Under the pieces are notes generated by a model. The model did no database searches and was not told the DNA's origin. It saw nothing but the letters and a program-made list of their open reading frames with translations. A stretch of 64,000 nucleotides of DNA from NCBI RefSeq assembly GCF_900091585.1, contig NZ_FMHT01000003.1:2155501-2219500 (forward strand), written 5' to 3'. Each line of letters opens with the position of its first letter. Position 1 is the stretch's first letter. The position numbers were made by a program, and so were the translations under genes. Shown here one piece after another: positions 10,631 through 26,311 of this stretch. This DNA is from Micromonospora nigra (GTDB taxonomy: Bacteria; Actinomycetota; Actinomycetes; Mycobacteriales; Micromonosporaceae).

Positions 10631-11292
10631 TTCGCCGCACCACCCTTCTTCACCTTGGTCTTGGCCGCGGTGCGGACCAGAACCAGCGCGCCCTTGGGGC
10701 CGGGGATGGCACCACGGACGAGCAGGAGGTTGTTCTCGGTGTCGACCGCCTGGACGGTCAGGTTCTGGACGGTGTAGCGCACGCCACCCATCCGGCCGGC
10801 CATCCGGGTGCCCTTGAAGACCCGACCCGGGGTGGCGCAGGCGCCGATGGAGCCCGGCGAGCGGTGCTTGCGCTCGACACCGTGGCTGGCGCGCAGACCG
10901 TGGAAGCCGTGCCGCTTCATCGGGCCGGCGTAGCCCTTGCCCTTGGTCTTGCCGGTCACGTCGATGGTGATGCCTGCGGGGAACTCCTCGACCGTGACCT
11001 CCTGGCCCGGCGAGTAGTCCGCGGCGTCGACGGTGCGCAGCTCGACGATGTGGCGGCGCGGCGCGACGTCCGCCTTCGCGTAGTGCCCGCTGATCGGCTT
11101 CTTGACCTTGCGCGGGTCGATCGTGCCGTAGGCGAGCTGGACCGCGGAGTAACCGTCCTTCTCGGCGCTACGAACCTGGCTGACGACGCACGGGCCGGCC
11201 TGAACCACGGTCACGGGAACAACACGGTTGTTGTCCCAGACCTGGGTCATGCCGAGCTTTGCGCCCAGGATCCCCTTGACTTGCCTGTCCAT
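10627..11292 (-). CDS. rplC: 50S ribosomal protein L3
   Basis: Early-assembly protein beside the peptidyl-transferase centre, 221 residues. N-terminus [20 protein letters not shown]. The central loop [20 protein letters not shown] and the [20 protein letters not shown] segment are diagnostic. Starts 12 bases after rpsJ. Confidence 0.98.
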   Translation of the reverse strand: MDRQVKGILGAKLGMTQVWDNNRVVPVTVVQAGPCVVSQVRSAEKDGYSAVQLAYGTIDPRKVKKPISGHYAKADVAPRRHIVELRTVDAADYSPGQEVTVEEFPAGITIDVTGKTKGKGYAGPMKRHGFHGLRASHGVERKHRSPGSIGACATPGRVFKGTRMAGRMGGVRYTVQNLTVQAVDTENNLLLVRGAIPGPKGALVLVRTAAKTKVKKGGAAK

Positions 11293-11303
11293 TTGTCCGG
11301 TCC

Positions 11304-11612
11304 CTACAGCTTGATCTCGATGTCGACGCCAGCCGGCAGGTCGAGGCGCATGAGCGAGTCGACCGTCTTCGGGGTCGGGTCGATGATGTCGATCAGACGC
11401 TTGTGCGTACGCATCTCGAAGTGCTCGCGCGAGTCCTTGTACTTGTGCGGCGAGCGGATGACGCAGAAACGGTTGATCTCCGTGGGCAGCGGCACCGGGC
11501 CAGCGACCTGCGCCCCGGTACGCGTCACCGTCTCGACGATCTTCCGAGCCGAGGAGTCGACGATCTCGTGGTCATAGGCCTTGAGCCGGATGCGGATCTT
11601 CTGTCCCGCCAT
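11304..11612 (-). CDS. rpsJ: 30S ribosomal protein S10 / NusE
   Basis: Ribosomal head protein which also works as NusE in transcription antitermination with NusG (encoded at 29168-29890). The protein has 102 residues, [19 protein letters not shown] at the start and [13 protein letters not shown] near the end. Upstream in-frame ATGs would add residues unlike S10. First gene of the S10 operon, preceded by a leader of about 300 bases. Confidence 0.98.
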   Translation of the reverse strand: MAGQKIRIRLKAYDHEIVDSSARKIVETVTRTGAQVAGPVPLPTEINRFCVIRSPHKYKDSREHFEMRTHKRLIDIIDPTPKTVDSLMRLDLPAGVDIEIKL

Positions 11613-11926
11613 GGTGGCTTCTGTTCCTTCTCTCGATGCCGCTGTGTCGCGGGCACCTGTACCGGCTGGCACAGGCCCACTTCCGCCGACCCCCGCGGTC
11701 GGGCGTGTCGCGCCCGTGGGTCGAGCTCCGCCCCGGGCTCCGGAGCGATTCCCTGACCACGCAATTGGGGGTCTGTGGCGCCGATCGCGGTGACCGCGAC
11801 CCGGACGCCGTACGAGGGTGGTTGACCGCCAGGGGCGATCAACCACCCTACGCGCGACGGTTCGTTCGCCCGGAGGTCCAGCTTTCGCCGGACGCAGGCA
11901 ACCAACTGTCGTTACGCAACCTGACT
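11613..11926 (-). promoter_or_regulatory. Long 5' leader of the S10 operon with shared ribosomal-protein element
   Basis: This 360-base gap between tuf and rpsJ holds no gene. On the minus strand it contains an 11-bp perfect hairpin (arms 11815-11825 and 11839-11849, AGGGTGGTTGA, 13-base loop) close to the predicted transcript start. It also contains the block GCGACACGCCCGACCGCGGG at 11692-11711, identical to one in the rpsL leader (16519-16538). The block sits in a possible stem CGACCC...GGGTCG with an inner GGGCG/CGCCC hairpin. It is likely a cis-acting RNA controlling this operon; the ligand is unknown. Confidence 0.6.
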
Positions 11927-11956
11927 AGTATGCCGCACGACCGGCGGCGACGCTAA
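11927..11956 (-). promoter_or_regulatory. Predicted S10 operon promoter (TTAGCG-N18-CATACT)
   Basis: The -35 TTAGCG (11951-11956) and -10 CATACT (11927-11932) are 18 bases apart on the minus strand, placed just past the tuf stop. Transcription would start near 11920, giving a leader of roughly 308 bases. It separates the S10 cluster from the str operon, although read-through from tuf is also possible because I see no strong terminator between them. Confidence 0.5.
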
Positions 11957-11971
11957 TCGGGGTTACCCAGT

Positions 11972-13165
11972 TCACTTGACGATCTTGGTGACGCGACCCG
12001 CGCCGACCGTACGACCACCCTCGCGAATCGCGAACTTGAGGTTCTCCTCCATGGCGATCGGCTGGATCAGCTTCACGCTCATGGTGGTGTTGTCGCCCGG
12101 CATGACCATCTCGGTGCCCTCGGGCAGCGTGACGACGCCGGTGACGTCCGTGGTCCGGAAGTAGAACTGCGGGCGGTAGTTCTGGAAGAACGGGGTGTGC
12201 CGGCCGCCCTCCTCCTTGGAGAGGATGTAGACCGTGGCCTCGAACTCCGTGTGCGGGGTCGTGGTGCCCGGCTTGATGACGACCATGCCGCGCTCGACGT
12301 CCTCGCGCTTGATGCCACGCAGCAGCAGCCCGACGTTCTCACCCGCGCGGGCCTCGTCGAGCAGCTTGCGGAACATCTCGATGCCGGTGCAGGTGGTCTT
12401 CATCGACTTCTCGCGGATGCCGACGATCTCCACCTCCTCGTTCGGCTTGAGGATGCCACGCTCCGCGCGACCGGTGACGACGGTGCCACGACCGGTGATC
12501 GTGAAGACGTCCTCGATCGGCATCAGGAACGGCTTCTCGGTCTCGCGCTCCGGCTGCGGGATCGCGGTGTCGACCGCGTTCATCAGCTCCATGAGCCGGC
12601 CGGTCCACTCCGGGTCACCCTCAAGGGCCTTCAGGGCCGAGACCCGGACGACCGGCAGGTCGTCACCCGGGTACTCCTGCGAGGAGAGCAGCTCACGGAC
12701 CTCGAGCTCGACGAGCTCCAGGAGCTCCTCGTCGTCGACCATGTCGCTCTTGTTGAGCGCCACGACGATGTACGGCACACCGACCTGACGGGCCAGCAGC
12801 ACGTGCTCGCGGGTCTGCGGCATCGGGCCGTCGGTCGCCGCCACCACCAGGATCGCGCCGTCCATCTGGGCGGCACCGGTGATCATGTTCTTGATGTAGT
12901 CGGCGTGACCGGGGCAGTCGACGTGCGCGTAGTGCCGCGCCTCGGTCTGGTACTCGACGTGCGCGATGGAGATCGTGATGCCCCGGGCCTTCTCCTCCGG
13001 CGCCTTGTCGATCTGGTCGAACGGCGTGTACGGGTTCAGGTCCGGGAACTGGTCGTGCAGGACCTTGGTGATGGCCGCCGTCAGCGTCGTCTTACCGTGG
13101 TCGATGTGACCAATGGTGCCGATGTTGACGTGCGGCTTAGTCCGCTCGAACTTCGCCTTCGCCAC
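11972..13165 (-). CDS. tuf: Elongation factor Tu
   Basis: GTPase delivering aminoacyl-tRNA to the ribosome; 397 residues, full length. G1 GHIDHGKT (19-26), G3 DCPGH (84-88, with catalytic His88) and G4 NKSD (139-142) are all present. GTG start with GGAGG 7 bases ahead. The 221-base gap to fusA holds two modest hairpins (around 13238-13256 and 13330-13350) but no gene. Last gene of the str operon. Confidence 0.99.
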   Translation of the reverse strand: MAKAKFERTKPHVNIGTIGHIDHGKTTLTAAITKVLHDQFPDLNPYTPFDQIDKAPEEKARGITISIAHVEYQTEARHYAHVDCPGHADYIKNMITGAAQMDGAILVVAATDGPMPQTREHVLLARQVGVPYIVVALNKSDMVDDEELLELVELEVRELLSSQEYPGDDLPVVRVSALKALEGDPEWTGRLMELMNAVDTAIPQPERETEKPFLMPIEDVFTITGRGTVVTGRAERGILKPNEEVEIVGIREKSMKTTCTGIEMFRKLLDEARAGENVGLLLRGIKREDVERGMVVIKPGTTTPHTEFEATVYILSKEEGGRHTPFFQNYRPQFYFRTTDVTGVVTLPEGTEMVMPGDNTTMSVKLIQPIAMEENLKFAIREGGRTVGAGRVTKIVK

Positions 13166-13386
13166 TGGTGTCCTCCTGTGGACTTCTTGGTTCGTTCGCC
13201 CCGGTGCGCCGGTCGGCGCTTAGGACTCTGTCGACAGCCTTTCCGGCCTGGCGGCCGGAGAGCTTTGGTGGGTTCTGCGGCGATGAAGCCTACAGGCCCG
13301 GTCACACACATCCCGACCGAGGTGGCCGCGGGCGGACGAATCCGTCCGCGACCAGCCCCGGATCACCGGGTCAGCTCAGGAGAGCG

Positions 13387-15483
<2,097 letters not shown>

Positions 15484-15523
15484 TTCAATCCCTACTTATC
15501 GTCGTCTCGACACAACTGGTGGC

Positions 15524-15552
15524 GGTTCCGGCGCCGGTCCGGCGCCGGAACC
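15524..15552 (-). repeat. 12-bp hairpin between rpsG and fusA
   Basis: Arms GGTTCCGGCGCC (15524-15535) and GGCGCCGGAACC (15541-15552) are exact reverse complements with a 5-base loop, starting 6 bases past the rpsG stop. Candidate attenuator or RNA-processing site lowering EF-G relative to S7/S12; no U-run. Confidence 0.55.
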
Positions 15553-15558
15553 AGGGTG

Positions 15559-16029
15559 TTACCAGCGGTAGTGCGCGAAGGCCTTGTTGGACTCGGCCAT
15601 CTTGTGGGTGTCCTCGCGTCGCTTGACGGCGGCGCCCAGACCGTTGCTCGCGTCCAGCAGCTCGTTCATGAGCCGCTCGACCATGGTCTTCTCACGACGG
15701 GCCTTGGAGTACGTCACCAGCCAGCGCAGGCCGAGCGTGGTCGCCCGGGCCGGGCGGACCTCGACCGGCACCTGGTAGGTCGCGCCACCGACCCGGCGGC
15801 TGCGGACCTCGAGGGTCGGCTTGACGTTGTCCATCGCGCGCTTGAGCGTGACGACCGGATCGGTGCCGCTCTTCTCGCGGCAGCCCTCCAGGGCGGCGTA
15901 CACGATGCGCTCGGCGAGCTGACGCTTGCCGCGCAGCAGGATCTTGTTCACCAGCTGGGTGACCAACGGCGAGTTGTACACCGGGTCAGCGACCAGCGGC
16001 TTCCGCGGAGCGGGTCCCTTACGCGGCAT
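15559..16029 (-). CDS. rpsG: 30S ribosomal protein S7
   Basis: Primary 16S-binding protein of the 30S head, 156 residues. Start [20 protein letters not shown] is the family N-terminus; an in-frame ATG 20 codons upstream would overlap rpsL and was rejected. Contains [19 protein letters not shown] and [14 protein letters not shown]. One base after rpsL. Confidence 0.98.
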   Translation of the reverse strand: MPRKGPAPRKPLVADPVYNSPLVTQLVNKILLRGKRQLAERIVYAALEGCREKSGTDPVVTLKRAMDNVKPTLEVRSRRVGGATYQVPVEVRPARATTLGLRWLVTYSKARREKTMVERLMNELLDASNGLGAAVKRREDTHKMAESNKAFAHYRW

Positions 16030-16030
16030 C

Positions 16031-16405
16031 TCAGCTCTTCTCCTTCTTCGCGCCGTACCGGCTGCGCGCCTGCTTGCGGTTACGGACACCCTGGGTGTCC
16101 AGCGAACCGCGGACGATCTTGTAACGCACGCCGGGGAGGTCCTTCACCCGGCCGCCGCGGACGAGCACGATCGAGTGCTCCTGCAGGTTGTGACCGACGC
16201 CCGGGATGTAGGCGGTCACCTCGATCTGGCTGCTGAGCTTGACGCGAGCGACCTTGCGGAGCGCCGAGTTCGGCTTCTTCGGGGTGGTGGTGTACACGCG
16301 GGTGCACACACCGCGCCGCTGAGGGCTGCCCTTCAGCGCCGGGGTCTTGGTCTTGGTCGTCTTGGCCTGGCGGCCCTTTCGGACCAGCTGCTGGATGGTG
16401 GGCAC
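16031..16405 (-). CDS. rpsL: 30S ribosomal protein S12
   Basis: Decoding-centre protein of 124 residues. The streptomycin-relevant lysines K43 ([11 protein letters not shown]) and K88 ([11 protein letters not shown]) are both present, so this is the streptomycin-sensitive, non-hyperaccurate form. First gene of the str operon (rpsL-rpsG-fusA-tuf), with a strong promoter and a leader of about 300 bases upstream. Confidence 0.99.
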   Translation of the reverse strand: MPTIQQLVRKGRQAKTTKTKTPALKGSPQRRGVCTRVYTTTPKKPNSALRKVARVKLSSQIEVTAYIPGVGHNLQEHSIVLVRGGRVKDLPGVRYKIVRGSLDTQGVRNRKQARSRYGAKKEKS

Positions 16406-16703
16406 CGGGTTTCTCCGCTCCCTTCGGCCGCTGCCGCGGCCGCGCCGTCTGCTCGTTAGCCGCCTGCTGGACGGCTCTCCTACATTCCGACCGGAGCCAC
16501 CTCACGATGGCATCGGCACCCGCGGTCGGGCGTGTCGCCCCACCCACGGTCCCGGTGCCGGCACTCGCGCGCGGACCGGGGATTCTGTCACCGGCACACG
16601 GCAGGCCGCGCACCGGATCTTCGACTCTCGTTCGTGACGCCGCCGGAATCCGGAACGCCGGATCCAGCGCACGCACGAGTTGCCCGGGCGGGCCCGGGCA
16701 CAA
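16406..16703 (-). promoter_or_regulatory. Long 5' leader of the str operon with shared ribosomal-protein element
   Basis: The stretch 16406-16898 contains no gene, only the rpsL leader, its promoter and the end of the upstream unit. On the minus strand the block GCGACACGCCCGACCGCGGG (16519-16538) is identical over 20 bases to the rpsJ leader. It lies inside an outer stem GGCACC/GGTGCC (16515-16520 and 16555-16560) with an inner GGGCG-ACA-CGCCC hairpin. Two long leaders sharing a structured block argue for a common RNA control element. Confidence 0.6.
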
Positions 16704-16709
16704 GGGGAA

Positions 16710-16738
16710 AGAGTACCTACCACAGTCGAGCTGGTCAA
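16710..16738 (-). promoter_or_regulatory. str operon promoter (TTGACC-N17-TACTCT)
   Basis: A near-ideal vegetative promoter on the minus strand: TTGACC at 16733-16738, 17-base spacer, TACTCT at 16710-16715. Start would be near 16703. The best promoter match in the window, as expected for rpsL-fusA-tuf. Confidence 0.8.
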
Positions 16739-16898
16739 AACGGGGACACCGGTCGGCGGCCACCTGCCCGCCAGCCCGACCCGTCATGCCTGCCTGCCCG
16801 TGATGGGCACCTACAAACACAAGTGTACCGGCTTCCCCACCGGGCCACCCGCCTGGCCCCCGGCTGAACCGACCGGGCACCGCACCGTTGCCGCAGCG

Positions 16899-17696
16899 TC
16901 ACGCCAACGACAGCAGCACGCCCAGCACCAGGCCGAGCAGGTTGATCAACAGCCCCGTACCGCCGCAGCTCACCCCGGCGATGGCCAGGCCCCGGCCGGT
17001 GAACCGGACCGCCGGCGGTGCCGCGGGCCGGCGGATCTGCCGCATGCCCAGCAGGCCGGCGACGACCGCCCCGGCCCCGGTCAGCAGGCCCAGCAGGGCG
17101 AAGGCGGCCGCCGCCCAGACTCCTCCGCCCCTGCCGGCCACCGCGCCTATGCAGACCACCAGCAGGCCGACCAGGACCGAGACGACGCCGGCCACGAGGG
17201 AGCCGACGGCCAGGCCGGACGTGACCGGCGCGACGTCGAGGTGCACCATCCCGAACGGGGTACCCGGCACCGCCTCCACCCGCTTCGGCGGCCGGGGCCG
17301 CTCCTGCGGCGGGGGCGGCGCGGCGACCGGAGCCGGCCCGCCCCCACCGGCCGGACCGGCGACCGGGCCCCAGACGGCGGGAGGACCGGCGGGAGGCGGC
17401 AGGGGGACGGCAGGGGGCGACGCGACATGACCCGCCGGGGGTGACCCGACGGCATGGGCCGCGTGACCCGGCGGGAGCGGCGCGGCGGCGTGGGCCGCAG
17501 GACCCGGCGCGGGCGCATGACCCGGCGCGGGCGCAGGACCCGGCGCGGCCGCCGCGGTGGGCGGCGGCGGGTGGTTCGGCGGAGCCGCCTCCGACGGCGG
17601 GCCGGAACCCTGGTCGGGCCGTGCCCACTGGCTCGGCCCACCCACGGCACCGGGCTGCCCGGGATCGCCGCCCGGGGGGCGCACCGGTTCCGTCAC
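16899..17696 (-). CDS. Proline-rich membrane protein, DUF4190-like C-terminus
   Basis: 265 residues. The first 135 are Pro/Ala/Gly-rich low complexity with PAPGHAPAPGPAAH-like repeats. The remainder has three hydrophobic segments (about 155-185, 190-215, 238-265) in the arrangement of small DUF4190-type actinobacterial membrane proteins. Function unknown. The proline-rich part would be outside the hydrophobic core and may be a protein-protein interaction tail. Lies between rpoC and the str operon; probably co-transcribed with the next gene upstream (17790-18158). Confidence 0.75.
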   Translation of the reverse strand: MTEPVRPPGGDPGQPGAVGGPSQWARPDQGSGPPSEAAPPNHPPPPTAAAAPGPAPAPGHAPAPGPAAHAAAPLPPGHAAHAVGSPPAGHVASPPAVPLPPPAGPPAVWGPVAGPAGGGGPAPVAAPPPPQERPRPPKRVEAVPGTPFGMVHLDVAPVTSGLAVGSLVAGVVSVLVGLLVVCIGAVAGRGGGVWAAAAFALLGLLTGAGAVVAGLLGMRQIRRPAAPPAVRFTGRGLAIAGVSCGGTGLLINLLGLVLGVLLSLA

Positions 17697-17789
17697 GGGT
17701 CCTCCTCATCCGCCGTCGGCGTCCACCGCCGTGCGACGGACACCGGTCAGGCTACCGTCGCGGGTCCGCGCGGGCGCACCCGCGCGAGT

Positions 17790-18158
17790 TCAGTCCATGT
17801 GGGGAGCGAAGTCCTGGCCGTAGGGCGCCTCGGCCAGCCGCACCACCCCGATCACCACCGCGGCCACCACGCTGACCGCGACGAGCACCAGACCCGCCCA
17901 GGCCAGCCGCTCACCGCGCCGCAGCCAGGCAGCGCCGGTCAGGAAACCCCCCGACGCGTACGCCTCACGGCGCGCCTGCCGGGACAGGTGGAGTGCCAAC
18001 GTGGCCGGCACGACGCCACCGACGAACAGACCGGTCAACACCGCCATCAGCCCCAACGCGAAGACGGCCCGCGCCTTCGTGGACCGGACCGGATCCGGGT
18101 CCAGGGGGTGACGCGGCACCGGCGGCGCGACGGGTGCCTGCCCGGGTGCGGTCGTCAT
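17790..18158 (-). CDS. Small membrane protein, unknown function
   Basis: 122 residues from MTTAPGQAPVAPPVP. The 23 extra upstream codons run into the rpoC terminator and were left out. A short proline-rich N-terminus is followed by two hydrophobic segments (about 30-57 and 85-107) with basic residues between them (SRQARREAY). Resembles its downstream neighbour in layout, so the two may be related membrane proteins. No function can be assigned. Confidence 0.65.
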   Translation of the reverse strand: MTTAPGQAPVAPPVPRHPLDPDPVRSTKARAVFALGLMAVLTGLFVGGVVPATLALHLSRQARREAYASGGFLTGAAWLRRGERLAWAGLVLVAVSVVAAVVIGVVRLAEAPYGQDFAPHMD

Positions 18159-18205
18159 GCCCCCATCATGCCCTGCGCCCACGACGCGGACCGGCGGTGC
18201 GCACA

Positions 18206-18247
18206 CGACGAGGCCCCCGGCGGCCACAAGCTGCCGGGGGCTCGTCG
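18206..18247 (-). terminator. rpoBC terminator
   Basis: Inverted repeat just past the rpoC stop: arms 18206-18221 and 18233-18247 pair over 15 bases with one bulged base (CGACGAG then CCCCCGGC), loop about 11 bases. Position and strength suit the end of the rpoBC unit. Confidence 0.75.
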
Positions 18248-18257
18248 GTCGTGCTGG

Positions 18258-22145
<3,888 letters not shown>

Positions 22146-22193
22146 TATGTCCCCTATGTCGTCGTCTGTACTGCTAGATAACCTGTGGAGTCG

Positions 22194-22299
22194 GGGGCAG
22201 GGTGACCCGCGCAGGGATCAAGCCTGACCTCGCGGGTTCCGGCGCGCCCGCTCTCGCGTCGCGCCCCGGAACCCGCGTCGGAGCCGGTCACCCTGCCCC
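22194..22299 (-). repeat. Nested 106-base inverted repeat between rpoB and rpoC
   Basis: Outer arms GGGGCAGGGTGACC (22194-22207) and its exact complement (22286-22299), 14 bp. Inner arms CGCGGGTTCCGG (22231-22242) and its exact complement (22266-22277), 12 bp. Together they would fold the rpoB-rpoC spacer into one long interrupted stem. Candidate RNase III-type processing site, attenuator or mRNA stabiliser. Confidence 0.8.
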
Positions 22300-22309
22300 A
22301 ACCACCACC

Positions 22310-25300
22310 TCAGACCTCTTCGACCGAGCTCGGCTCGCGCCGGGACAGGTCGATGCCCAGCTCCTCCGCGGCCCGGAACACCTCGTCGTCGGTCTCGCGC
22401 ATCTCCAGGGCCACACCGTCGCTGGAGAGCACCTCGACGTTGAGGCACAACGACTGCAACTCCTTGAGCAACACCTTGAACGACTCCGGGATGCCCGGCT
22501 CGGGGATGTTCTCGCCCTTGACGATGGCCTCGTAGACCTTGACCCGGCCGAGGACGTCGTCGGACTTGATGGTCAACAGTTCCTGCAGGGCGTAGGCGGC
22601 GCCGTACGCCTGCATGGCCCAGCACTCCATCTCACCGAAGCGCTGGCCACCGAACTGCGCCTTACCACCCAGCGGCTGCTGCGTGATCATCGAGTACGGA
22701 CCGGTCGACCGAGCGTGGATCTTGTCATCAACCAGGTGGTTGAGCTTCAGGATGTAGAGGTAGCCGACGGCGATCGGGTCCGGCAGCGGCTCACCGGAAC
22801 GACCGTCGAACAGCTGGGCCTTGCCGGACGAGCCGATCAGCTGCTTGCCGTCCCGGTTGGGCAGGGTCGACGAGAGCAGACCGGAGATCTCCTCCTCGCG
22901 GGCACCATCGAAGACCGGGGTGGCCACGTTGGTGTCCGGCGCGGCCTCGTGCGCGTCGATCGAGCGAAGCTGACGCTTCCACTCGGCGTCATCGCCGTCC
23001 ACGCTCCAGCCCGTCTTGGCCACCCAGCCGAGGTGCGTCTCCAGCACCTGGCCGAGGTTCATCCGGCCCGGCACACCCAGCGGGTTGAGCACGATGTCGA
23101 CAGGCGTGCCGTCCTCCAGGAACGGCATGTCCTCGACCGGCAGAATCTTGGAGATGACGCCCTTGTTGCCGTGCCGGCCGGCGAGCTTGTCGCCGTCCTG
23201 GATCTTCCGCTTCTGGGCGACGTAGACCCGGACCAGCTCGTTGACACCCGGCGGCAGTTCGTCGCCGTCCTCGCGGGAGAAGGTCCGCACACCGATGACC
23301 GTGCCGGTCTCGCCGTGCGGCACCTTCAGGGAGGTGTCCCGGACCTCACGCGCCTTCTCGCCGAAGATCGCCCGGAGCAGCCGCTCCTCCGGGGTCAGCT
23401 CGGTCTCACCCTTGGGCGTGACCTTGCCGACCAGGATGTCGCCGGGGACGACCTCGGCACCGATCCGGATGATCCCGCGCTCGTCGAGGTCGGCGAGCAT
23501 CTCCTCACTGACGTTCGGGATGTCGCGGGTGATCTCCTCCGGGCCGAGCTTCGTGTCCCGCGCGTCGACCTCGTGCTCCTCGATGTGGATCGAGGTGAGC
23601 ACGTCCTGCTGCACGAGGCGCTGCGACAGGATGATCGCATCCTCGTAGTTGTGACCCTCCCAGCACATGAACGCCACGAGCAGGTTGCGCCCGAGCGCCA
23701 TCTCGCCCTCGTCGGTGCACGGACCGTCAGCGATGACCTGGCCGGCCTCGACGCGGTCGCCCTCGAAGACCACCGGCTTCTGGTTGACACAGGAGCCGGA
23801 GTTGGAGCGACGGAACTTGTGCAACAGGTACGTCCGACGGTGGCCGTCGTCCTGGTGGATGGTGACGTAGTCGGCGCAGAGGTCCTCGATCACACCACCG
23901 GCCTCGGCGACGACCACGTCGCCGGCGTCCACGGCCGCGCGGTACTCCATGCCCGTGCCGACCAGCGGTGCCTCGGCCTTGACCAGCGGCACTGCCTGGC
24001 GCTGCATGTTGGCGCCCATCAACGCCCGGTTGGCGTCGTCGTGCTCGAGGAACGGGATCATCGCGGTCCCGACGGAGACCATCTGCCGCGGCGAGATGTC
24101 CATGTAGTCCACGGCAGCCGGCGGTACGTCCTCGGTCTCGCCGCCCTTACGCCGGCACAGCACCCGCTCCTCGGCGAACGAGCCGTCCGCCGTCAGAGGC
24201 GCGTTGGCCTGGGCCTTGACGAACCGGTCCTCATCGTCAGCGGTCAGGTAGTCGACCTGGTCGGTGACCCGACCGTCGACGACCTTGCGGTACGGCGTCT
24301 CGATGAAGCCGAACGGGTTGACCCTGGCGAACGTCGACAGGTTGCCGATCAGACCGATGTTCGGGCCTTCGGGCGTCTCGATCGGGCACATCCGGCCGTA
24401 GTGGGACGGGTGCACGTCGCGGACCTCGAAGCCAGCCCGCTCGCGGGACAGACCACCCGGGCCGAGCGCGTTCAGCCGCCGCCGGTGGGTGAGCCCCGCC
24501 AGCGGGTTGGTCTGATCCATGAACTGGGACAGCTGCGAGGTACCGAAGAACTCCTTGATCGCCGCCACCACCGGACGGATGTTGATCAGAGTCTGCGGCG
24601 TGATCGCTTCGACGTCCTGCGTGGTCATCCGCTCCCGGACGACCCGCTCCATCCGGGACAGGCCGACCCGGACCTGGTTCTGGATGAGCTCACCCACGGT
24701 ACGGATCCGGCGGTTGCCGAAGTGGTCGATGTCGTCGGCCTCGTAGCCCTCCTCACCGGCGTGCAGCCGGCACAGGTATTCCACGGTGGCGACGATGTCG
24801 TCCTCGGTGAGCGTGCCGGTGGTGATCGGCAGGTTCAGCCCGAGCTTCTTGTTGAACTTGTAGCGCCCGACTCTGGCGACGTCGTACCTCTTCGGGTTGA
24901 AGAAGAGGTTGTCGAGCAGGGTCTGGGCGTTCTCGCGGGTCGGCGGCTCGCCAGGGCGCAGCTTGCGGTAGATGTCGAGCAGCGCCTCGTCCTGGCTGGC
25001 GATGTGGTCCTTCTCGAGCGTGGTCATCATCAGCTCGGACCAGCCGAACTTCTCGCGGATCCGCTCGGCCGACCAGCCGATCGCCTTGAGAACGACCGTG
25101 ACGGCCTGACGGCGCTTGCGGTCGATCCGGACACCGACGGTGTCGCGCTTGTCGATGTCGAACTCCAGCCAGGCACCCCGGCTCGGGATCACCTTGACGC
25201 TGGAGATGTCGCGGTCGGAGGTCTTGTCCGGCTGCTTGTCGAAGTACACACCCGACGAGCGGACGAGCTGGCTGGTGACGACGCGCTCGGTGCCGTTGAT

Positions 25301-25741
25301 GATGAAGGTGCCCTTCGGCGTCATCATCGGGAAGTCACCCATGAACACCGTCTGGCTCTTGATCTCGCCGGTGGTGTTGTTGGTGAACTCCGCGGTCACG
25401 AACAGCGGCGCGCAGTAGGTCAGATCCTTCTCCTTGCACTCCTCGATCGAGGCCTTGACCTCGTCGAAGCGCGGGGCCGAGAAGGAGAGCGACATGGTGC
25501 CGGAGAAGTCCTCAATGGGACTGATCTCGTCGAGGATCTCCGCGAGACCCGAGCGTGCGTGCGGGTCGTCCGCCGACCGGCCCTGCCAAGCCTCGTTGCC
25601 GACGAGCCAGTCGAAGGACTCGTTCTGAATGGCGAGGAGGTTGGGGACCTCGAGGTGTTCGGTGATCCGGCCGAAGGAAACTCGGCGGGGAGCGAATGCG
25701 CTCGACGTACGACTGGTCTTCGCAGGGCGGGAAGCTGCCAA
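22310..25741 (-). CDS. rpoB: DNA-directed RNA polymerase subunit beta
   Basis: 1143 residues. The start is a TTG giving [20 protein letters not shown], with GGAAGGA about 7 bases before it; the upstream in-frame ATG would add 26 unrelated residues. The rifampicin region begins [20 protein letters not shown] (400-419) and continues [12 protein letters not shown] (420-431). Residue 424 is Asn (codon at 24470-24472) where E. coli has S531 and M. tuberculosis has S450. T411 and A415 also differ from the usual Asn and Ser. D409 and H419 (E. coli D516, H526) are retained. Confidence 0.99.
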   Translation of the reverse strand: MAASRPAKTSRTSSAFAPRRVSFGRITEHLEVPNLLAIQNESFDWLVGNEAWQGRSADDPHARSGLAEILDEISPIEDFSGTMSLSFSAPRFDEVKASIEECKEKDLTYCAPLFVTAEFTNNTTGEIKSQTVFMGDFPMMTPKGTFIINGTERVVTSQLVRSSGVYFDKQPDKTSDRDISSVKVIPSRGAWLEFDIDKRDTVGVRIDRKRRQAVTVVLKAIGWSAERIREKFGWSELMMTTLEKDHIASQDEALLDIYRKLRPGEPPTRENAQTLLDNLFFNPKRYDVARVGRYKFNKKLGLNLPITTGTLTEDDIVATVEYLCRLHAGEEGYEADDIDHFGNRRIRTVGELIQNQVRVGLSRMERVVRERMTTQDVEAITPQTLINIRPVVAAIKEFFGTSQLSQFMDQTNPLAGLTHRRRLNALGPGGLSRERAGFEVRDVHPSHYGRMCPIETPEGPNIGLIGNLSTFARVNPFGFIETPYRKVVDGRVTDQVDYLTADDEDRFVKAQANAPLTADGSFAEERVLCRRKGGETEDVPPAAVDYMDISPRQMVSVGTAMIPFLEHDDANRALMGANMQRQAVPLVKAEAPLVGTGMEYRAAVDAGDVVVAEAGGVIEDLCADYVTIHQDDGHRRTYLLHKFRRSNSGSCVNQKPVVFEGDRVEAGQVIADGPCTDEGEMALGRNLLVAFMCWEGHNYEDAIILSQRLVQQDVLTSIHIEEHEVDARDTKLGPEEITRDIPNVSEEMLADLDERGIIRIGAEVVPGDILVGKVTPKGETELTPEERLLRAIFGEKAREVRDTSLKVPHGETGTVIGVRTFSREDGDELPPGVNELVRVYVAQKRKIQDGDKLAGRHGNKGVISKILPVEDMPFLEDGTPVDIVLNPLGVPGRMNLGQVLETHLGWVAKTGWSVDGDDAEWKRQLRSIDAHEAAPDTNVATPVFDGAREEEISGLLSSTLPNRDGKQLIGSSGKAQLFDGRSGEPLPDPIAVGYLYILKLNHLVDDKIHARSTGPYSMITQQPLGGKAQFGGQRFGEMECWAMQAYGAAYALQELLTIKSDDVLGRVKVYEAIVKGENIPEPGIPESFKVLLKELQSLCLNVEVLSSDGVALEMRETDDEVFRAAEELGIDLSRREPSSVEEV

Positions 25742-25867
25742 GATGCGTCCTTCCGAGGACCGGTGCTGCAGAACGGCTGGTACGCGTGCACTCCAATGAC
25801 CCACCAGGAATATCCACAAACGGACATTTCCGAGCAGGGGTCAAGTCGGAAGGCAGCGCAAACTAGC

Positions 25868-25896
25868 AGTGTAGCCGAGAGGCTAACCGCTGTCCA
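25868..25896 (-). promoter_or_regulatory. Predicted rpoBC promoter (TGGACA-N17-TACACT)
   Basis: On the minus strand TGGACA (25891-25896) and TACACT (25868-25873) are exactly 17 bases apart. Start near 25861 leaves a leader of about 120 bases before the TTG. The surrounding gene-free stretch 25742-26311 also holds the rplL terminator and a short direct repeat (CACCGGGCCGCTCGG, twice, near 25950 and 25980) with no evident role. Confidence 0.65.
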
Positions 25897-26217
25897 GCCC
25901 ACCCCGCAGGTCGTTGCGGAACATGCCTCGGGACCCTGGATCCGGGTCTCACCGGGCCGCTCGGAACGCAACGTTTCCCACCGGGCCGCTCGGGGTGCCG
26001 CGGCGTTGGTGCTGCCGCTGCCTTACCCGCGCGGTGGCCGTTGCAAGCGCGGAAAGTCTTGCTGATGTCAGCGTGCCTGGGAGGCTGGTGTCACGTCAAG
26101 AGTCTCCTCCCGGGTCGCCGCCGTCTTTCCCACCGACAGGCGACCGCACAGCGCCGACCCGCACTCGCAACGGAGCGTCGACACCCTGCTCACGCATGCT
26201 GTAACGGTCCACCAACA

Positions 26218-26255
26218 CGGCGGGCGGCGATCCGATCCCGGATCGCCGCCCGCCG
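26218..26255 (-). terminator. rplJL terminator
   Basis: Two exact 17-base arms (26218-26234 and 26239-26255, CGGCGGGCGGCGATCCG) around a 4-base loop, 57 bases past the rplL stop and before the rpoB promoter. A strong stem without a U-run. Confidence 0.8.
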
Positions 26256-26311
26256 CGACGCGCTGTGTGCCCCGGCTCACGTCAGCCGGACAGGCGCCTG
26301 ATCGAGCTCAG

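Noticed and set aside
16031..16405. Streptomycin-resistant rpsL allele
   Set aside because: K43 and K88 are both wild type.
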